Below, in pieces: positions 9,890-20,965 of a stretch of 64,000 nt of DNA. This DNA comes from Odontocerum albicorne (Eukaryota; Arthropoda; Insecta; Trichoptera; Odontoceridae), in contig OX463842.1 in the NCBI GenBank assembly GCA_949825065.1, forward strand, positions 6,971,723 through 7,035,722. The letters are read 5' to 3'. Made by a program: the position numbers and the translations under genes. The number at the start of each line of letters is the position of its first letter. The stretch's first letter is position 1. Under the pieces are notes generated by a model, which saw only the letters and a list, made by a program, of their open reading frames with translations, did no database searches and was not told the DNA's origin.

Positions 9890-10205
9890 AATCTCCCCTT
9901 CATTATATCCTTGCTTATATATTTCGCTTCTACGTTCATACATCTTGTCATACATACTCTCCTATTTTAGTCTTTTTTTTTCAAAATTTGGTTCGATTGA
10001 TCGTATCACATTTTTCAGGTTTTCTCAAACTAGTCTTCTTTCGATACTACTCGAATACATATTATTATAAATCTTTCATCATTCATTTTCTTTTCTTCTT
10101 CTCTCAAGTCTCTTTTCTTCGTCTTAAGCATTGCATCTTCTTTCAATCCGCATTCTTTTCTAATGTTCTCATTCATTAGCATGTCATATAGCATGTAATA
10201 TATCT
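9890..10205 (-). pseudogene. RTE-like RT C-terminal fragment
   Basis: The minus strand reads MLMNENIRKECGLKEDAMLK followed by a basic stretch. This matches the NSVIRKECGLKED..KI.K segment that precedes the LRWFGHVERM tail in the other copies, but the tail itself has been lost. Frames are broken and the left edge is undefined. Confidence 0.6.
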
Positions 10206-10239
10206 TGAAATTCCATAGATATACACTAGAATCTATACC

Positions 10240-10955
10240 TATACCCCGCACAGATAATATTAAAGATCTGGGTGTCTTGTTCCACAGCAATCTCGCGTTT
10301 GGTCCTCACATAGAAGTTATGTGCAACTCAGCTTAAAAAACTCTAGGATTTGTAATGAGAAAGTACAAAAAAAATATTTACGATATCTCTATATGAGAGA
10401 GTTCGGTGTCTATCCGTGGCTTTATCCTACTCAGTTTCTGCTGGGCATGCTCGGATATAACTCCTTGAGCGTAAGAAGAGATCTGCGTCTCCTGGTATAC
10501 GTTGTCAAACTCGTTCGAGGAGTTGTGAGCTGTCCAGCATTACTACAAAGATTAGCGTTAAATGTTCCTAACAATTACACTAGACTGCGCCGGCAAGAAC
10601 TGTTCTCAATAACATACGCAAGAACGGGTCTTCCAGCCGCTATGCCTATTGGAAGGGCCTTAACTCTTCTGAACGGGACTGCTTCGGATATTGACATATT
10701 TCATATCACATTACCAAAAGCAAAAGTAAATTTTCTTCTTAGATTGAGCGCGTTAGAAAGCACTCATTAACATACTTAAGTGACTGAATATATTGTATGT
10801 GTATCATATGTTTGTGTGTATATACTCGTTTGTATGCATATGCATTATTTTTTATTTTATATAATTTTTAAATTTTTTTCTATGTAACTTTTCTTCTTTT
10901 TTAATGTCTTGTATTTTTCAAAGTAATTGGACTAAGCCTGTTTTGAAAAAATAAT
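10240..10955 (+). pseudogene. LINE RT C-terminus with 3' UTR (family L1)
   Basis: IKDLGVLFHSNLAFGPHIE (10259-10315) is the D-LGV block after the RT palm. A frameshift leads to frame 10321-10770: TLGFVMRK-like text, then FGVYPWLYPTQFLLGMLGYN, LRLLVYVVKLVRGVVSCPAL, LNVPNNYTRLRRQELF, ARTGLPAAMPIGRAL and a stop. This is the C-terminal domain after the RT of a jockey/CR1-like LINE. A 3' UTR runs to GTAATTGGACTAAGCCTGTT near 10950. Other copies are at 11371-11530 (+) and 55620-56110 (-). It is 5'-truncated. Confidence 0.8.
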
Positions 10956-10956
10956 T

Positions 10957-10983
10957 TTTTATATATATATATATATATATATT
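10957..10983. repeat. (TA)n microsatellite
   Basis: A TATATA run closes the 3' tail of the preceding LINE. It is probably the LINE's terminal simple repeat. Confidence 0.7.
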
Positions 10984-11370
10984 TTTACACACATTTTCAG
11001 CGCTTTCATTTATTCCGCATTTACGAGTATCATGCTGGGTTGTAGGGATGATTGGTGATCATAATGATGATTGATTTGAATCTCAAGGGCTTTAATCGAA
11101 GAAAGATTTGTTGAATATTAATGTTTGATAACGATAGAGGTAATATAACTACAATAAAGATTTACGTAGAGATACGCTATTGAGAAACAAGTTAAAACTA
11201 GTTTCTCTGCATGATGCCGCGTGATTAATTTTAATTTACGCGAATCTTGTCGAGGTTAAATTCTAAGGGTATGGTTACATGACGGAAAGTCTCATTAATT
11301 ATGTCAAGGGGAAAAGTATCGCATTTCCTGGAAAACCATAATATTGTATACTAAATTATATAACACTTTT
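10984..11370. other. Unassigned stretch between two LINE L1 pieces
   Basis: No frame or element was recognised. It may be genomic DNA caught between two insertions. Confidence 0.4.
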
Positions 11371-11560
11371 AGTTCAGCTGCTATGCCTGTTGGAAGGGTC
11401 TTAACCCTTTTGAACGGGTCGTGTCTGTTCTGGATATTGACATAACATAACATATTTCATGTATTACCAAAATCAATTTTTTTTTCTAAGATTGGGGGCG
11501 TTAGAAAGCACTCATCAATGTATTTAAGTGACTTTGAATATATGTGTATGTATGTGTATA
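11371..11560 (+). mobile_element. LINE L1, short C-terminal fragment
   Basis: CAGCTGCTATGCCTGTTGGA onward matches the coding end at 10640-10790 (AAMPIGRALTLLNG, then ALESTH) with small indels. It stops at a TATGTGTATG microsatellite. Confidence 0.7.
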
Positions 11561-11569
11561 TATGTGTAT

Positions 11570-11870
11570 GTCATCATTATCATCATTGTCAACCAAGGTC
11601 GATCCACTGCTGGATGAAGGTCTCCCCAAGTTGACTCCAAATAGTTCGGTTTTTTGCTCGTTGATGCCGCCATGTGATGCTGCCATGCTTCCTGATTTCA
11701 TCTATCCAGCGTACCTTCGATCTTCTTCTGGGCCTCTTTATGCCTCTTGGGTACCATTTGATTATTTCGGTTGTCCATCGGGAGTCTACGTGTCCTGCCC
11801 ATTGCCACTTCATTCTTTTGCACACCTTTATAACGTCTTCTACCTTTGATATATTGCGAATCCAAACACC
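11570..11870 (-). pseudogene. RTE-type RT C-terminal tail
   Basis: The minus frame 11589-11825 reads MCKRMKWQWAGHVDSRWTTE, GIKRPRRRSKVRWIDEIRK and GETFIQQWIDLG. This is the W.WAGHV...D.RW / R.RGRPK.RW.DEI / GEAF.QQW tail of RTE LINEs. The TGTCATCATTATCATCATTG 3' end and TGTATG-type tail fit target-primed integration. The RT core is absent. Confidence 0.8.
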
Positions 11871-12249
11871 TGTATATGTGTATGTATATATGTATGCATG
11901 TATATAATTTAACTTTTTGAGTATTAAGAAAATAAATAAATTTATTTTAACACATTATTGTCAAGTATACAAATGGCGAACGTATTGCCATTCGGCAATC
12001 TCTTTTAACCAACCAGACAAGAGTTATACATAATTATGCCAATTGCTTGGTAAAAGGTTTCAACGTTATTTTCAAAATGAAAAAAAAATGGCCAAAGCAT
12101 TACAAAACGAAAAAAAAACCATATAACAAAATTTCGCAAAACTACAACATATGTAGAGAGATACAGAAGATCATTTTTTTCAGACTGTTCCTCTTTTGTA
12201 ATTTTTCTTTCGCATTCCATACGGAATCGAACCCGAAACTTTTTTTTAA

Positions 12250-12426
12250 CCTGGTGAGTTTATTGCCATGTGGCAATCTCTTCCAACCAACCAGAAAGAT
12301 GTTTTTATAGGCTCTAAACGTTAACCAGACTGGAATCCTGTTAAAAAAAATCTGGGTTCCAGCGGGGATCGAACCCGCAACCTCCGGATCGGCAGACAAG
12401 TGTCTTACCACCAGGCCACGGAGGTC
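12250..12426 (-). mobile_element. tRNA-derived SINE, family S1
   Basis: Read from 12426 down: head GACCTCCGTGGCCTGGTGGT with A box TGGCCTGGTGG (12408-12418) and B box GGTTCGATCCC (12365-12375), then GCTGGAACCCAGATTT and TTCCAGTCTGGTT. The tail is GGTTGGAAGAGATTGCCACA and TGGCAATAAACTCACCAGG. The tail is shared with LINE family L2. Close copies lie at 57062-57244, 54660-54850 and 30549-30722. Confidence 0.85.
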
Positions 12427-12669
12427 GTTGCTTTGTACTAAGATATGTCAATAGCATTGTTGTGCATTCATAAAACATACGAGTATGTATAAGAAACAAA
12501 ATGTTTTGTTTCGTAATTTATCAAAGGTTTCGGTTTTAAATTTGTAAATTTCCAGTTTATAATATTTACCAATAAATTACTTTGTTATTGCACTAATTAT
12601 ATTGATCCCCGATACACATGTGTTTACCTTATATACAGAAGCTCTCTTCAAGCTGAATCTGTAGGTCCG

Positions 12670-12990
12670 CTTGAAAAGAGCCTCAGGATTGGAGGTAGAA
12701 ACACATTTAAATTTAAATCAAAAGTAGCAAAAATATGTTAATGAAAGAATGACTGTAAGTCAGAAGTTCAAGGTGCGCGTGAAAGAGGTATACCGGGGAA
12801 AACTTGGTTGCACCAAATTGACCAGATTTTGAAATAAGGTAAAGTAATAAGTATGAATAATAGAAGATTGTGCATGACGAGATATATGAATGTGGAGGAG
12901 GCGAAAGTTGTGTGATTGGATAGAAGAGTTTGAAGATCTGTTCTCTCGGCCTACCCCGCAAGGGACATGGCGTGATGATTTGTATATATA
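12670..12990 (+). pseudogene. RTE-like LINE 3' end
   Basis: Decayed coding text and 3' UTR: AATGTGGAGGAGGCGAAAGT, and CTCGGCCTACCCCGCAAGGG just before a TGTATA tail. The same landmarks occur at 45700-45905 and, in reverse, in other copies. No intact frame. Confidence 0.6.
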
Positions 12991-12996
12991 TATGTA

Positions 12997-13468
12997 TTAG
13001 GGTGTCCCTTATTATGTCAAAAACCTGTTTTTTTTCAACCCGCTCAATATTTTCCATTTGGTTTGATTTACCCAAAAACAAAATTTTATTACAATAGGAT
13101 GACGTTAACCCGTGCCGACTTGAGCGCCAAATTTGAATGTTTGGAATTATAGGTTTTTTAGTACTAAGTCAGTAATTGAATACATTTTTACTCTTTAGAG
13201 TGCACTATGGTTTGAAGTACTATTTATTTAAATTTAAAAAAAATAGATATTATATGATACACTCATCAATAGTTTTTACATTGACTTAGAACTAATAAAC
13301 CAATAATTACTAACATTCAAATTTGGCACTCAACTTAGCACGGGTTAACGTCATCCTATTGAGATAAAAATTTGTTTTTGAGTAAATCAAACCAAATAAG
13401 AAATATTTAGGGGATGAAAGCAAAAAATCGCAATTTTTTTGTGTTTGACAAAATAAGGGACACCCTAA
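12997..13468. mobile_element. Long-inverted-repeat MITE, TA-flanked
   Basis: The ends are TTAGGGTGTCCCTTATT (12997) and its complement AATAAGGGACACCCTAA (ends 13468), with TA on both sides. The arms run about 140 bp: CGTTAACCCGTGC in the left arm answers GCACGGGTTAACG in the right arm. The loop (13145-13310) is AT-rich. It has no coding capacity, is 472 bp long, and is inserted in the TA-rich tail of the preceding LINE. Confidence 0.8.
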
Positions 13469-13818
13469 TATGTATACGAAAATCCGTTTTTTTTTATTAA
13501 AATGTAACGAGAGTTTACTTTTATATATCTGTTTTTTTTTCACATAGGCCTTTAATGTACTCGATTTAAAGTTTTCATTCTTTGTGAATATTTTAATTAA
13601 AATTACCCATAAACCTGAAACTTAGGTAGTAAAATTTACTCAACTTGAATTCTCAGATTTACAAACTTTTTCAATGAAATTTAATTCATTTAAACGCTAA
13701 CGTTTTCTTAGCGACATTATCTAGACGAGACTTGGAAGCATAGTTTAAAAAAAAAACGATATTTCTATTAAGTTTAACCAAACGTAAAGCGTTCAAATCT
13801 CACTAAATTATTTTAATC
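13469..13818. other. Unassigned AT-rich stretch
   Basis: Homopolymer runs only; no feature recognised. Confidence 0.5.
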
Positions 13819-13986
13819 ATGACAGCAATTAAAAACTTTCTTAACAACCTTATCTATGCAGACGACATGATTTTATTGGCTCCGTCCATTTCAACAATAC
13901 GATATCTAATGAAAGTGTGCGAAAATTATGCATTTAAATATCAAATTAAGAAGATTATACTCGTAGATAGGGCGTTTCAGAGATAA
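13819..13986 (+). pseudogene. RT palm fragment with YADDM motif
   Basis: The 55-codon open frame reads NLIYADDMILLAPSIS, then IRYLMKVCENYAFKYQI. This is the catalytic motif (two metal-binding aspartates) and the following helix of a non-LTR RT (YADDMVLLA.S...L..L...C..YA...I). Nothing upstream or downstream of this block is preserved. It is a short fossil, not a gene. Confidence 0.7.
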
Positions 13987-14067
13987 TTTGAGCCAAGATA
14001 AGCGACATTTTTGAGTCCCTCCTTCAAAATTAGAAAAAATAACAAAGTTGAAAATGAAGATCCCTTA

Positions 14068-14297
14068 AATTATGAGAGTCATGTCAGTCATCCCTCCACC
14101 AATCCATTATGAGTGTCATGTCAGTCATCCCTCCACCAATCCATTATGAGTGTCATGTCAGTCATCCCTCCACCAATCCATTATGAGGGTCATGTCAGTC
14201 ATCCCTCCACCAATCCATTATGAGTGTCATGTCAGTCATCCCTCCACCAATCCATTATGAGGGTCATGTCAGTCATTCCTCGACCAATCCATTTAAA
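14068..14297. repeat. 37-bp tandem array, 6 copies
   Basis: The unit begins ATTATGAGTGTCATGTCAGT and continues CATCCCTCCACCAATCC. Copies differ mainly at one base (GAGTG/GAGGG). It abuts the next, unrelated array. Confidence 0.9.
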
Positions 14298-14309
14298 TTT
14301 ATTTTTTCA

Positions 14310-14672
14310 AATGCCCATTATCCGTGTTGTGTATAATAAAATGCTCATTATCTGTTTGAGTATAATATAATGCCCATTATCCGTGTTGAGTATAATAGAA
14401 TGCCCATTATCCGTATTGAGTATAATAGAATGCCCGTTATCCGTGTTGAGTATAAAATAATGCCTATTATCCGTGTTGAGTATAATAGAAGGTCAATTAT
14501 CCGTGTTGAGTATAATAGGATTCCCAATATCCGTGTTGAGTATAATAGAATGCCCATTATCCGTGTTGAGTATAATAGAATTCCCATTATCCGTGTTGAG
14601 TATAATAGAATGCCCAATATCCGTGTTAAGTATAATAGAAAGCCCATTATCCGTGTTGAGTATAATATAAGG
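14310..14672. repeat. 30-bp tandem array, 12 copies
   Basis: The unit includes AATGCCCATTATCCGTGTTG and AGTATAATAG. Because 30 is divisible by 3, open frames run through it on both strands (for example 14348-14782 minus, repeating RIMGILLYST). These are artefacts. Confidence 0.9.
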
Positions 14673-14689
14673 CACAATACAAAATAGGG

Positions 14690-15130
14690 AATCAGGGTAC
14701 TTAACGCTGGCGTCGCTATATATGCAAATTTGAGATAAGAAGAGGGGGCGTGACAGTTAAGGATATTATACAATAAATACAATATGGGAATTCGGCGTCT
14801 ATTTCTTACGTCAAAAATAAGTCTTATTCAAATATTTTGTAGACGGTGTAATTTGTCCAGTTAGTTATATTTCTGTACACCATCATATTATGCCGTTGAA
14901 GAGAAATATAATGATTTTTAGATCACTTTTTAAACCAAGTTACAACAGCTGGTAGCTTGTTTTCGAGTCTAATGGCATAAAGAAAGGTAAAGAGCGACGT
15001 GAGGAAGAAAGAGAGATGAACAGGAAATGCCAAGAGGCAATCTCTGCTTGAGATGAGTGCTAGTCAGTGATCGGACAGACGCTGAATATTTTCGGAGATA
15101 TGAAGGGGTAGCGGGACTGTAAAATATGTT
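14690..15130 (-). pseudogene. LINE L2 RT C-terminal fragments, rearranged
   Basis: Two pieces match the minus-strand LINE at 46430-46745: 14740-14860 (its upstream part, LLYNILNCHAPSSYLKF) and 14935-15130 (its downstream part, YNIFYSPATPSYLRKYSA). Their order is reversed relative to a single copy, so two truncations or a rearrangement are involved. The sequence between also resembles 20440-20560. Confidence 0.6.
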
Positions 15131-16284
15131 ATATAATTGTATATGTAAATACATCACCGGTACAGCGACTGTAAAATAGATGCTGCCACTCAATACTCGG
15201 AGATTTCGGTTTACTTCTTGCTTTTCCGGTGAAAAGTAGCAGGATGAAGAGACTTCTCTTTAGCATGTAGAAGTTGGTCTTAAATAAAAACACAGTAGAC
15301 GTTCCAGAAATTAAGAATATATTTTTGTCATTTTTCGTTCCTTATCAGCCTGCAGCCCATCGTTCATCGTAAGCCTCTTTATTCACCCGTGTATGGTTAT
15401 GACTTACTGGATACTATGTATATTGCGCGTTCCTCGCTTGCATGGGCCGATCGACTTTTTATAATGACTATTGCGAAGGCCACGAATAAGGAACATTTCA
15501 TTACAATATTTACACAGCAATTACAAATAAATCATAAATTTTAGGTGACGCATATGTCCGATACAATACAATACATACATCAATGAATTCTGACTTCGAA
15601 AATAATTGTTTATTATGATATTATCATATTTTTTAAGGTTTATAATGTGTTTCAAGCAGACATTTTGCAGTCGTTGAAATTTTTCTAGTTCCTCTTCAGT
15701 AACAATCTAAATAGTATTTGTCCACACAGTCAAAAATCTGAATCAATAGACATTTCACGAGCAAAATTTCCCTATCGGGTTGGGACAGAAATATAACTGT
15801 GACCCTAATTCATGTCTGTCTAGCTCTATAGATTTAAAATCGATCCCATCAAATCTTAGCTGACATAAGTTTTCCACTTGTTTATTCTCTCTTTTTCCAC
15901 CCTTAATACTGGTATTCTTCTCTTTTTTGGTAACATAACACAGTAAAGCTGAAACTGAAAATAGGCTAGTTAATATTTGAGTATCCTAAATGTGCGCTTC
16001 GAAGTGTAGGGGAATCACAATTGACAAGTTTTCAGGAAAATTCCAGACAAAAACCAACACGTGTAGACCACATAAATATTTTATGTATCAATAATGTTTT
16101 TTTTGGTAGGATTTTTTCCATTCATGATTTTTGTAGAAAAATGTTACATCTTGGAAGTCTCTATCTTACATCTAATCTATGTTATATACTATATGGGTTT
16201 ATTATGGTGCTGTGATAGTCGATAATATAAATATTTTTTTTATGTTTATTTCATTTTATTCAAAATATTAAAAAACAACAAAAA
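15131..16284. other. Unassigned 1.15-kb stretch
   Basis: No domain-bearing frame. TTTCCCTATCGGGTTGGGAC near 15768 weakly resembles RTE 3' ends (TTTCCCTGTCGGGGTAAGCA), so an eroded LINE end is possible there. Otherwise nothing was recognised. Confidence 0.35.
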
Positions 16285-16287
16285 AAA

Positions 16288-17045
16288 TTACTATTGACAT
16301 TTCAACAACATTTACAAAAGGAAAAAAATTATTGTACTATTAACATTTCAGTAACATTTACAAAAGGAAAAAAATACTATAGACATTTCAGTAACATTTA
16401 CAAAAGGAAAATAAATACTATTGACATTTCAGCAACATTTACAAAAGGAAAAAAAATACTATTGACATTTCAGCAACATTTAAAAAAGGAAAAAAAATTA
16501 CTATTGACATTTCAGCAACATTTACGACAGGAAAAAAATTACTATTGACATTTCAGCAAAATTTACAAAAAGAAAAAAATTACTATTGACATTTCAGCAA
16601 CATTTACAAAAGGAAAATAAATACTATTGACATTTCAGCAACATTTACGAAAGGAAAATAAATACTATTGAAATTTCAGCAACATTTACAAAAGGAAAAA
16701 AATACTATTGACATTTCAGCAACATTTACAAAAGGAAAAAAAAATACTATTGACATTTCAGCAACATTTACGACAGGAAAAAAAATACTATTGACATTTC
16801 AGCAAAATTTACAAAAAGAAAAAAAAAATACTATTGACATTTCAGCAACATTTACAAAAGGAAAAAAAAACACTATTGACATTTCAGCAAAGTTTACAAA
16901 AGGAAAAAAAATACTATTGACATTTCAGCAACATTTACAAGAGGAAAAAAAACACATTTACACTAGAAAAAATTGTACATTTATATTAGAAAAAAAATGT
17001 ACATTTACAATAGAAAAAAATATACATTTACAAAAGAAAAAAACT
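16288..17045. repeat. ~40-bp tandem array, about 16 copies plus degenerate edge
   Basis: The unit reads ACTATTGACATTTCAGCAAC then ATTTACAAAAGGAAAAAA, with variable A-run length. The right edge (16960-17045) decays into shorter ATTTACA...GAAAAAA units. The frames 16294-16548 and 16668-17162 are repeat artefacts. Confidence 0.9.
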
Positions 17046-17380
17046 AACATAATACAAACAGCCCAACAAAGCAAACCTATACAATTCAATCCATTTTTAC
17101 TGATAAGAAAGAGTTCTTCACTTTACTTCTGTAATTTATCAAAGTCACATGAAAATCCATAGCCTAATGTTTGCAGTTTTGTTATACAAGAGTTGTACGA
17201 ATAATTAGTCGCAACCACTTCAATATAGAACAAAACATATTGATTGGTGTGCATACAAGAAACGTGTAACATGACAATCGTCTGTTTATTTCCAAATAGG
17301 CTTCCAATTTTGGAAATGTACAGATGACAATGCACGTAGGTAAATTCGAAATTGTCGTGTAGGGAGCGCGTGCGATACGT
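17046..17380. other. Unassigned stretch
   Basis: Nothing recognised; the minus frames have no motif. Confidence 0.4.
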
Positions 17381-17960
17381 TGGTTATGCACTGGCTACTG
17401 CGAGGATGTTTACGTTGTGTTCATGACAATGAGATTACTTTGCGATTGCGATTGTTGTTTTTGTGCACTTACTGTATTTGGTAATGATTTTTTAATTACC
17501 CTGAGGATGAACCCTGTTTAGGAACTGTTGTTCCTTAAAGGAGAGATGATGAGGATGATTGTTGATAAATAAAAACTCGTCGAAATCGGAATGTGTAAAG
17601 AGGAATTTTATTGACAGACGTCGGTATTTATAATGTTTATTGAATGTGTGCGGGAATGCGCACGCGATATGTCGCTGTCTCGTTTCTGCGTTTACAATAC
17701 GTTTTTTGTCACGTGTAGGTATTCTTTCTGTTTTGGGAGACAGCGCGAAAGATGTGTTGCTTTCTCGTTTCCTTATGGAATGCGCTCTCATTTGGTAGCG
17801 AGTTGAATGACCGACGCGTGGACTTTGTCCATCGATTGTCTCAGATTGTGAAGGTGTGCAAAGGTCGTCTCGTGGGTTCAGTGACCGCGCATACGGTCAC
17901 CACACCTGTAACGCCTTTGAAACTTGAGCCTACAGACTCTCCTCAAGAGTGCTTTTAGTC
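17381..17960. other. GC-richer block of unknown nature
   Basis: It stands out in base composition from its AT-rich surroundings. It contains a perfect 7-bp-stem hairpin GTGACCG-CGCATA-CGGTCAC (17881-17900) and GTGCGGGAATGCGCAC near 17647. The minus frame 17492-17791 (99 codons, many R and H) and plus frame 17752-17958 have no domain I know. A solo LTR or an exon relic are possibilities, but I could not find matching terminal dinucleotides or a target duplication. Confidence 0.3.
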
Positions 17961-18204
17961 AAAAAAGGATAATTAAAAACTAACTTTAAATATGAATGAT
18001 ATAATACATCAAAATGCATTCAACTTACCCGTTTTTAATTTGTTCATTGATATAATTTATTTAAAAAAATCTATTTGAAAAAATAATTTATTAAAAAAAT
18101 ATCACACAAAGAGCTACAAGATTCTTGAAACATAAGATTATTGAGGCTTTTACGGTATTTTACGGTATGTTTTAATATACGGTGGTACGGTACGTTTTAA
18201 TATC

Positions 18205-18880
18205 AAAATATATAAATACAATTAGGCTCGATCAACGCCCGAATGAATGTATTAAAATAGTCTAAATAAATTATAAGTACGTTTTCAATATATATAAGTA
18301 TACCATAATTAGGGTCGATAAACGTCCAAATTGTAAATAAACGTATTAACAAAGTCTAAATAAAATATAAGTACGTTTTCAATATATATAAGTATACCAT
18401 AAATAGGGTCAATCAACGTACAAATTGTAAATAAACGTATTAACAAAGTCTAAATAAATTATAAGTACGTTTTCAATATATATAAGTATACCATAAATAA
18501 GGTCGATCAACAAACAAATTGTAAATAAACGTATTAACAAAGTCTAAATAAATTATAAGTACGTTTTCAATATATATAAGTATACCATAAATAGGGTCGA
18601 TCAACGTACAAATTGTAAATAAACGTATTAACAAAGTCTAAATAAAATATAAGTACGTTTTAATATCAAAATATATACGAGTAAATACAATTAAGCTCGT
18701 TCAATTGTAAATAAACGTATTCGTATTAACAAAGTCTAAATAAATTATAAGTACATTTTAATATCAAAATATATAAATACAATTAAGCTCGTTCAATTGT
18801 AAATAAATGTATTGACAAAGTCTAAATAAATTATAAGTACGTTATAATATCAAAATATATGAATACAAGTTAGAACGCCC
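18205..18880. repeat. ~94-bp AT-rich tandem array, 5 long plus 3 shorter units
   Basis: Units contain CGTATTAACAAAGTCTAAAT, AAATTATAAGTACGTTTTCA and AAATAGGGTCGATCAACGTA. The last three are shortened variants with AATACAATTAAGCTCGTTCA. Similarity is high among the middle copies and falls toward the edges. Confidence 0.85.
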
Positions 18881-18939
18881 TTAAAAATAGTCCATTTTTG
18901 GAACGGCCCTGTAATTGTCATTTGATTATTATTATTATT

Positions 18940-19095
18940 ATCATTATTGTAAGTTTACTGAAGACACCATAAATGAAAAGCAACAAACCCGGACACATAT
19001 AAATTACAATATGAAGGTATTTACTTTAAATTACCTGTTGTTTTTTCATAAATTTCGTATTAATAAAATTTATTGTCATGTATAAATAAATAAAT
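18940..19095 (+). mobile_element. LINE-like 3' end, repeat family A (diverged)
   Basis: GTTTACTGAAGACACCATAA, ATGAAAAGCAACAAACCCGG and TTACCTGTTGTTTTTTCATA match the 3' parts of 26340-26745, 34175-34430 and 39985-40318. It ends TGTCATGTATAAATAAATAA, an (AAAT)n tail. Confidence 0.6.
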
Positions 19096-19628
19096 CATTC
19101 AGAAGGAATTATTTTTGAATTTTGAAAATATAGCTTATAAGTTGTAAATGAAATCAAATGGTTTTTTTTTTCAATGTGATCTCAGTAAGTATTGTACATA
19201 ATAAGAAAAAAGTCTAGTGTTTACCAAAAATGTACATAGGTCGAATAAATTTCCTTAAAAATCTTCCCTGCATCGTATTCGATATATTTAAATGACAATA
19301 TAAATTCTTTGAAACTGACTCCATTTTTATTGAATTTTGTTTATCAAATTAGGCAACCTAATGGATTCTTCCCGAAATTTCTCAAATAAAAGGACAATTC
19401 TCAATTTTCCCTGTGCTCACTTCTTAATATAATTTTAACAGAGATTGAAAGTTAACGCTTTCTTAATTAAACGATAAACCAAAGAAATTCTGGTCTAACC
19501 AACATAATAACATAATTGTAAATATTTAAAAGAACTTCGAAAATAGACTGGTTTTTCAACCTGGGTATTGCGATTTCAATTTCTGTGGGTTCCCAGATTC
19601 TTTAAAAAGGTTTTCACTTCAGACTTGT
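19096..19628. other. Unassigned AT-rich stretch
   Basis: No frame, repeat or element recognised. Confidence 0.5.
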
Positions 19629-19632
19629 TTAA

Positions 19633-20262
19633 CATTTCCCTTCCTGTGCTAAAAAAGTCCGCCTGTTCCCGTGATGTGTATTCAATACATATGTAAAAAT
19701 GAGCGATTTAAAATCGGAAAAATAAGAATATTCATAACCAATCGCTTAAATTTATTAAATTTGAAGTCAAAAGTGATAATAATTGAAATTTTATTGCTGA
19801 AAACATGAATAAGACATCGGCTGACGTTCACAAAACGGGCAAAAAGACGACCTCAGATTAATGCGCTAGAGCGACTGAGACTGTGTATGTTATACCCCGA
19901 AGGAAGAAACAACTGCAAACTGAGATTCTATTTCTTGTAATCCCATATACCGAAGTAGAGTGAGAGTGAGACGTGAATAGTGTCGCTTCTTCACCCATAG
20001 CGGTTTTTAGAATGAATATACCTACGTCACACGCTGACACACGTTTGATTGTATAGTATTAGTGAATTTATTCCCGATTTTCACAAAATATCTCTGATGT
20101 GGCCGATAAGTGCTAATTATTACTAATATTATTTTTCATTCAATGCGTAAATGTATTACGGAGGAATATCTAAAATATGAACCCAGTATTTATTATATTT
20201 ATAGAGATATTAAAGTTTTTAGAAGCAGTGTGTACTAGTTACACATCACAGAGAAGGAAGGG
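19633..20262 (+). mobile_element. TTAA-flanked MITE (family M2), copy 1
   Basis: TTAA lies at 19629-19632 and 20263-20266. The left end is CATTTCCCTTCCTGTGCTAA, and the right complement is CCCTTCCTTCTCTGTGATGT. It matches the element at 42718-43320 (opposite strand) through the body, including CACTTATCGGCCACATC read in reverse, the ACTCTCACTCTACTTCGG block and TGACACACGTTTGATTG. It is 630 bp with no transposase; piggyBac-type transposition is inferred from the TTAA. Confidence 0.8.
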
Positions 20263-20274
20263 TTAATACCTTCC

Positions 20275-20330
20275 TGATTGGTTGTAAAAGATTACCACAT
20301 GACAATAAACCCATCAGGTTGTACTATATA
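20275..20330 (+). mobile_element. SINE/LINE 3' tail fragment
   Basis: GATTGGTTGTAAAAGATTAC and ACAATAAACCCATCAGGTTG match the shared S1/L2 tail. It lies directly beside the M2 element. Confidence 0.6.
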
Positions 20331-20439
20331 TAACGAAAGTACATATACAATTTTTGTGGGCGAGCATTTTTATTGATGAAATATGAATTTTTAAATACTG
20401 TGGGCAACAAATAAGAATTCAAGTACGAGTTAAACACGC

Positions 20440-20560
20440 TATGCCATTGAATGTAATGATTTTTAAGTAGCTTTTTGAAGTAAGTATGTTCAGGCGCAAG
20501 GCTTACAGTAAGTAATTAGTTCTAGAGTCTAACGGCATGGAAAGTAATAGTTAAAATTAT
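20440..20560 (-). mobile_element. LINE L2 fragment
   Basis: GTAATGATTTTTAAGTAGCT and TCTAGAGTCTAACGGCATGG match 14890-14990. Small and decayed. Confidence 0.45.
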
Positions 20561-20869
20561 TTATAAATAAGTCATAACTACGATATAATATGTCAGATAG
20601 ACAATCCCTCGTGATCAAGTAAGATTGTCAGACGCATGTGCGTGTGTTAGTATACATGTTGTTACACTTCAGCAAGTATGATATCTTGATGTATCAAACC
20701 CATAGTTCCGATGGCAAGGAGATCAAAGTTCCAGGATAATCCGCAGGTTAAATTTGCTACAACCTTTCGTTAAGCAGTCTTTACATAACGTTGCTATATA
20801 GAGCTTTTCTAATGTATACGCAGAAGTAATAGTTGGACATAAATTCATATGTAAAACAGTCTTTACGTA

Positions 20870-20965
20870 AAATCAGTCCCTATGTGAATCCACCAGGAAT
20901 TAAACCTGGGGCGCCCGTTTGCTTAGCGGGAATGCTTACCACGGCCGTCGACAATGGCATAACTG
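20870..20965 (-). mobile_element. tRNA-like SINE head
   Basis: Read in reverse: GACGGCCGTGGTAAGCATTC, then CCCAGGTTTAATTCCTGG, an A-box to B-box arrangement. The family differs from S1 and S2. It is not a tRNA gene, since the acceptor stem cannot be paired. Confidence 0.4.

Noticed and set aside
12365..12426. Possible tRNA genes at SINE heads (also 6057, 9118, 54660, 57180)
   Set aside because: A and B boxes are present, but the acceptor and anticodon stems cannot be closed, and the sequence continues into a repeated SINE body.
12999..13008. Telomere-like TTAGG motif
   Set aside because: A single TTAGGG at a MITE end; no (TTAGG)n array exists in the window.
14348..14782. 144-codon frame with RIMGILLYST repeats, and companion frames on both strands
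   Set aside because: Produced by a 30-bp tandem array whose length is divisible by three; open in several frames at once.
16294..17162. Lysine-rich repetitive frames
   Set aside because: They are the ~40-bp array; the frame breaks wherever the A-run length changes.
17492..17791. 99-codon frame as a host gene
   Set aside because: No recognised domain, no splice or promoter context; kept only as part of an unexplained GC-richer block.
17381..17960. Solo LTR
   Set aside because: I could not find TG...CA ends with a 4-6-bp target duplication, so the label is not supported.
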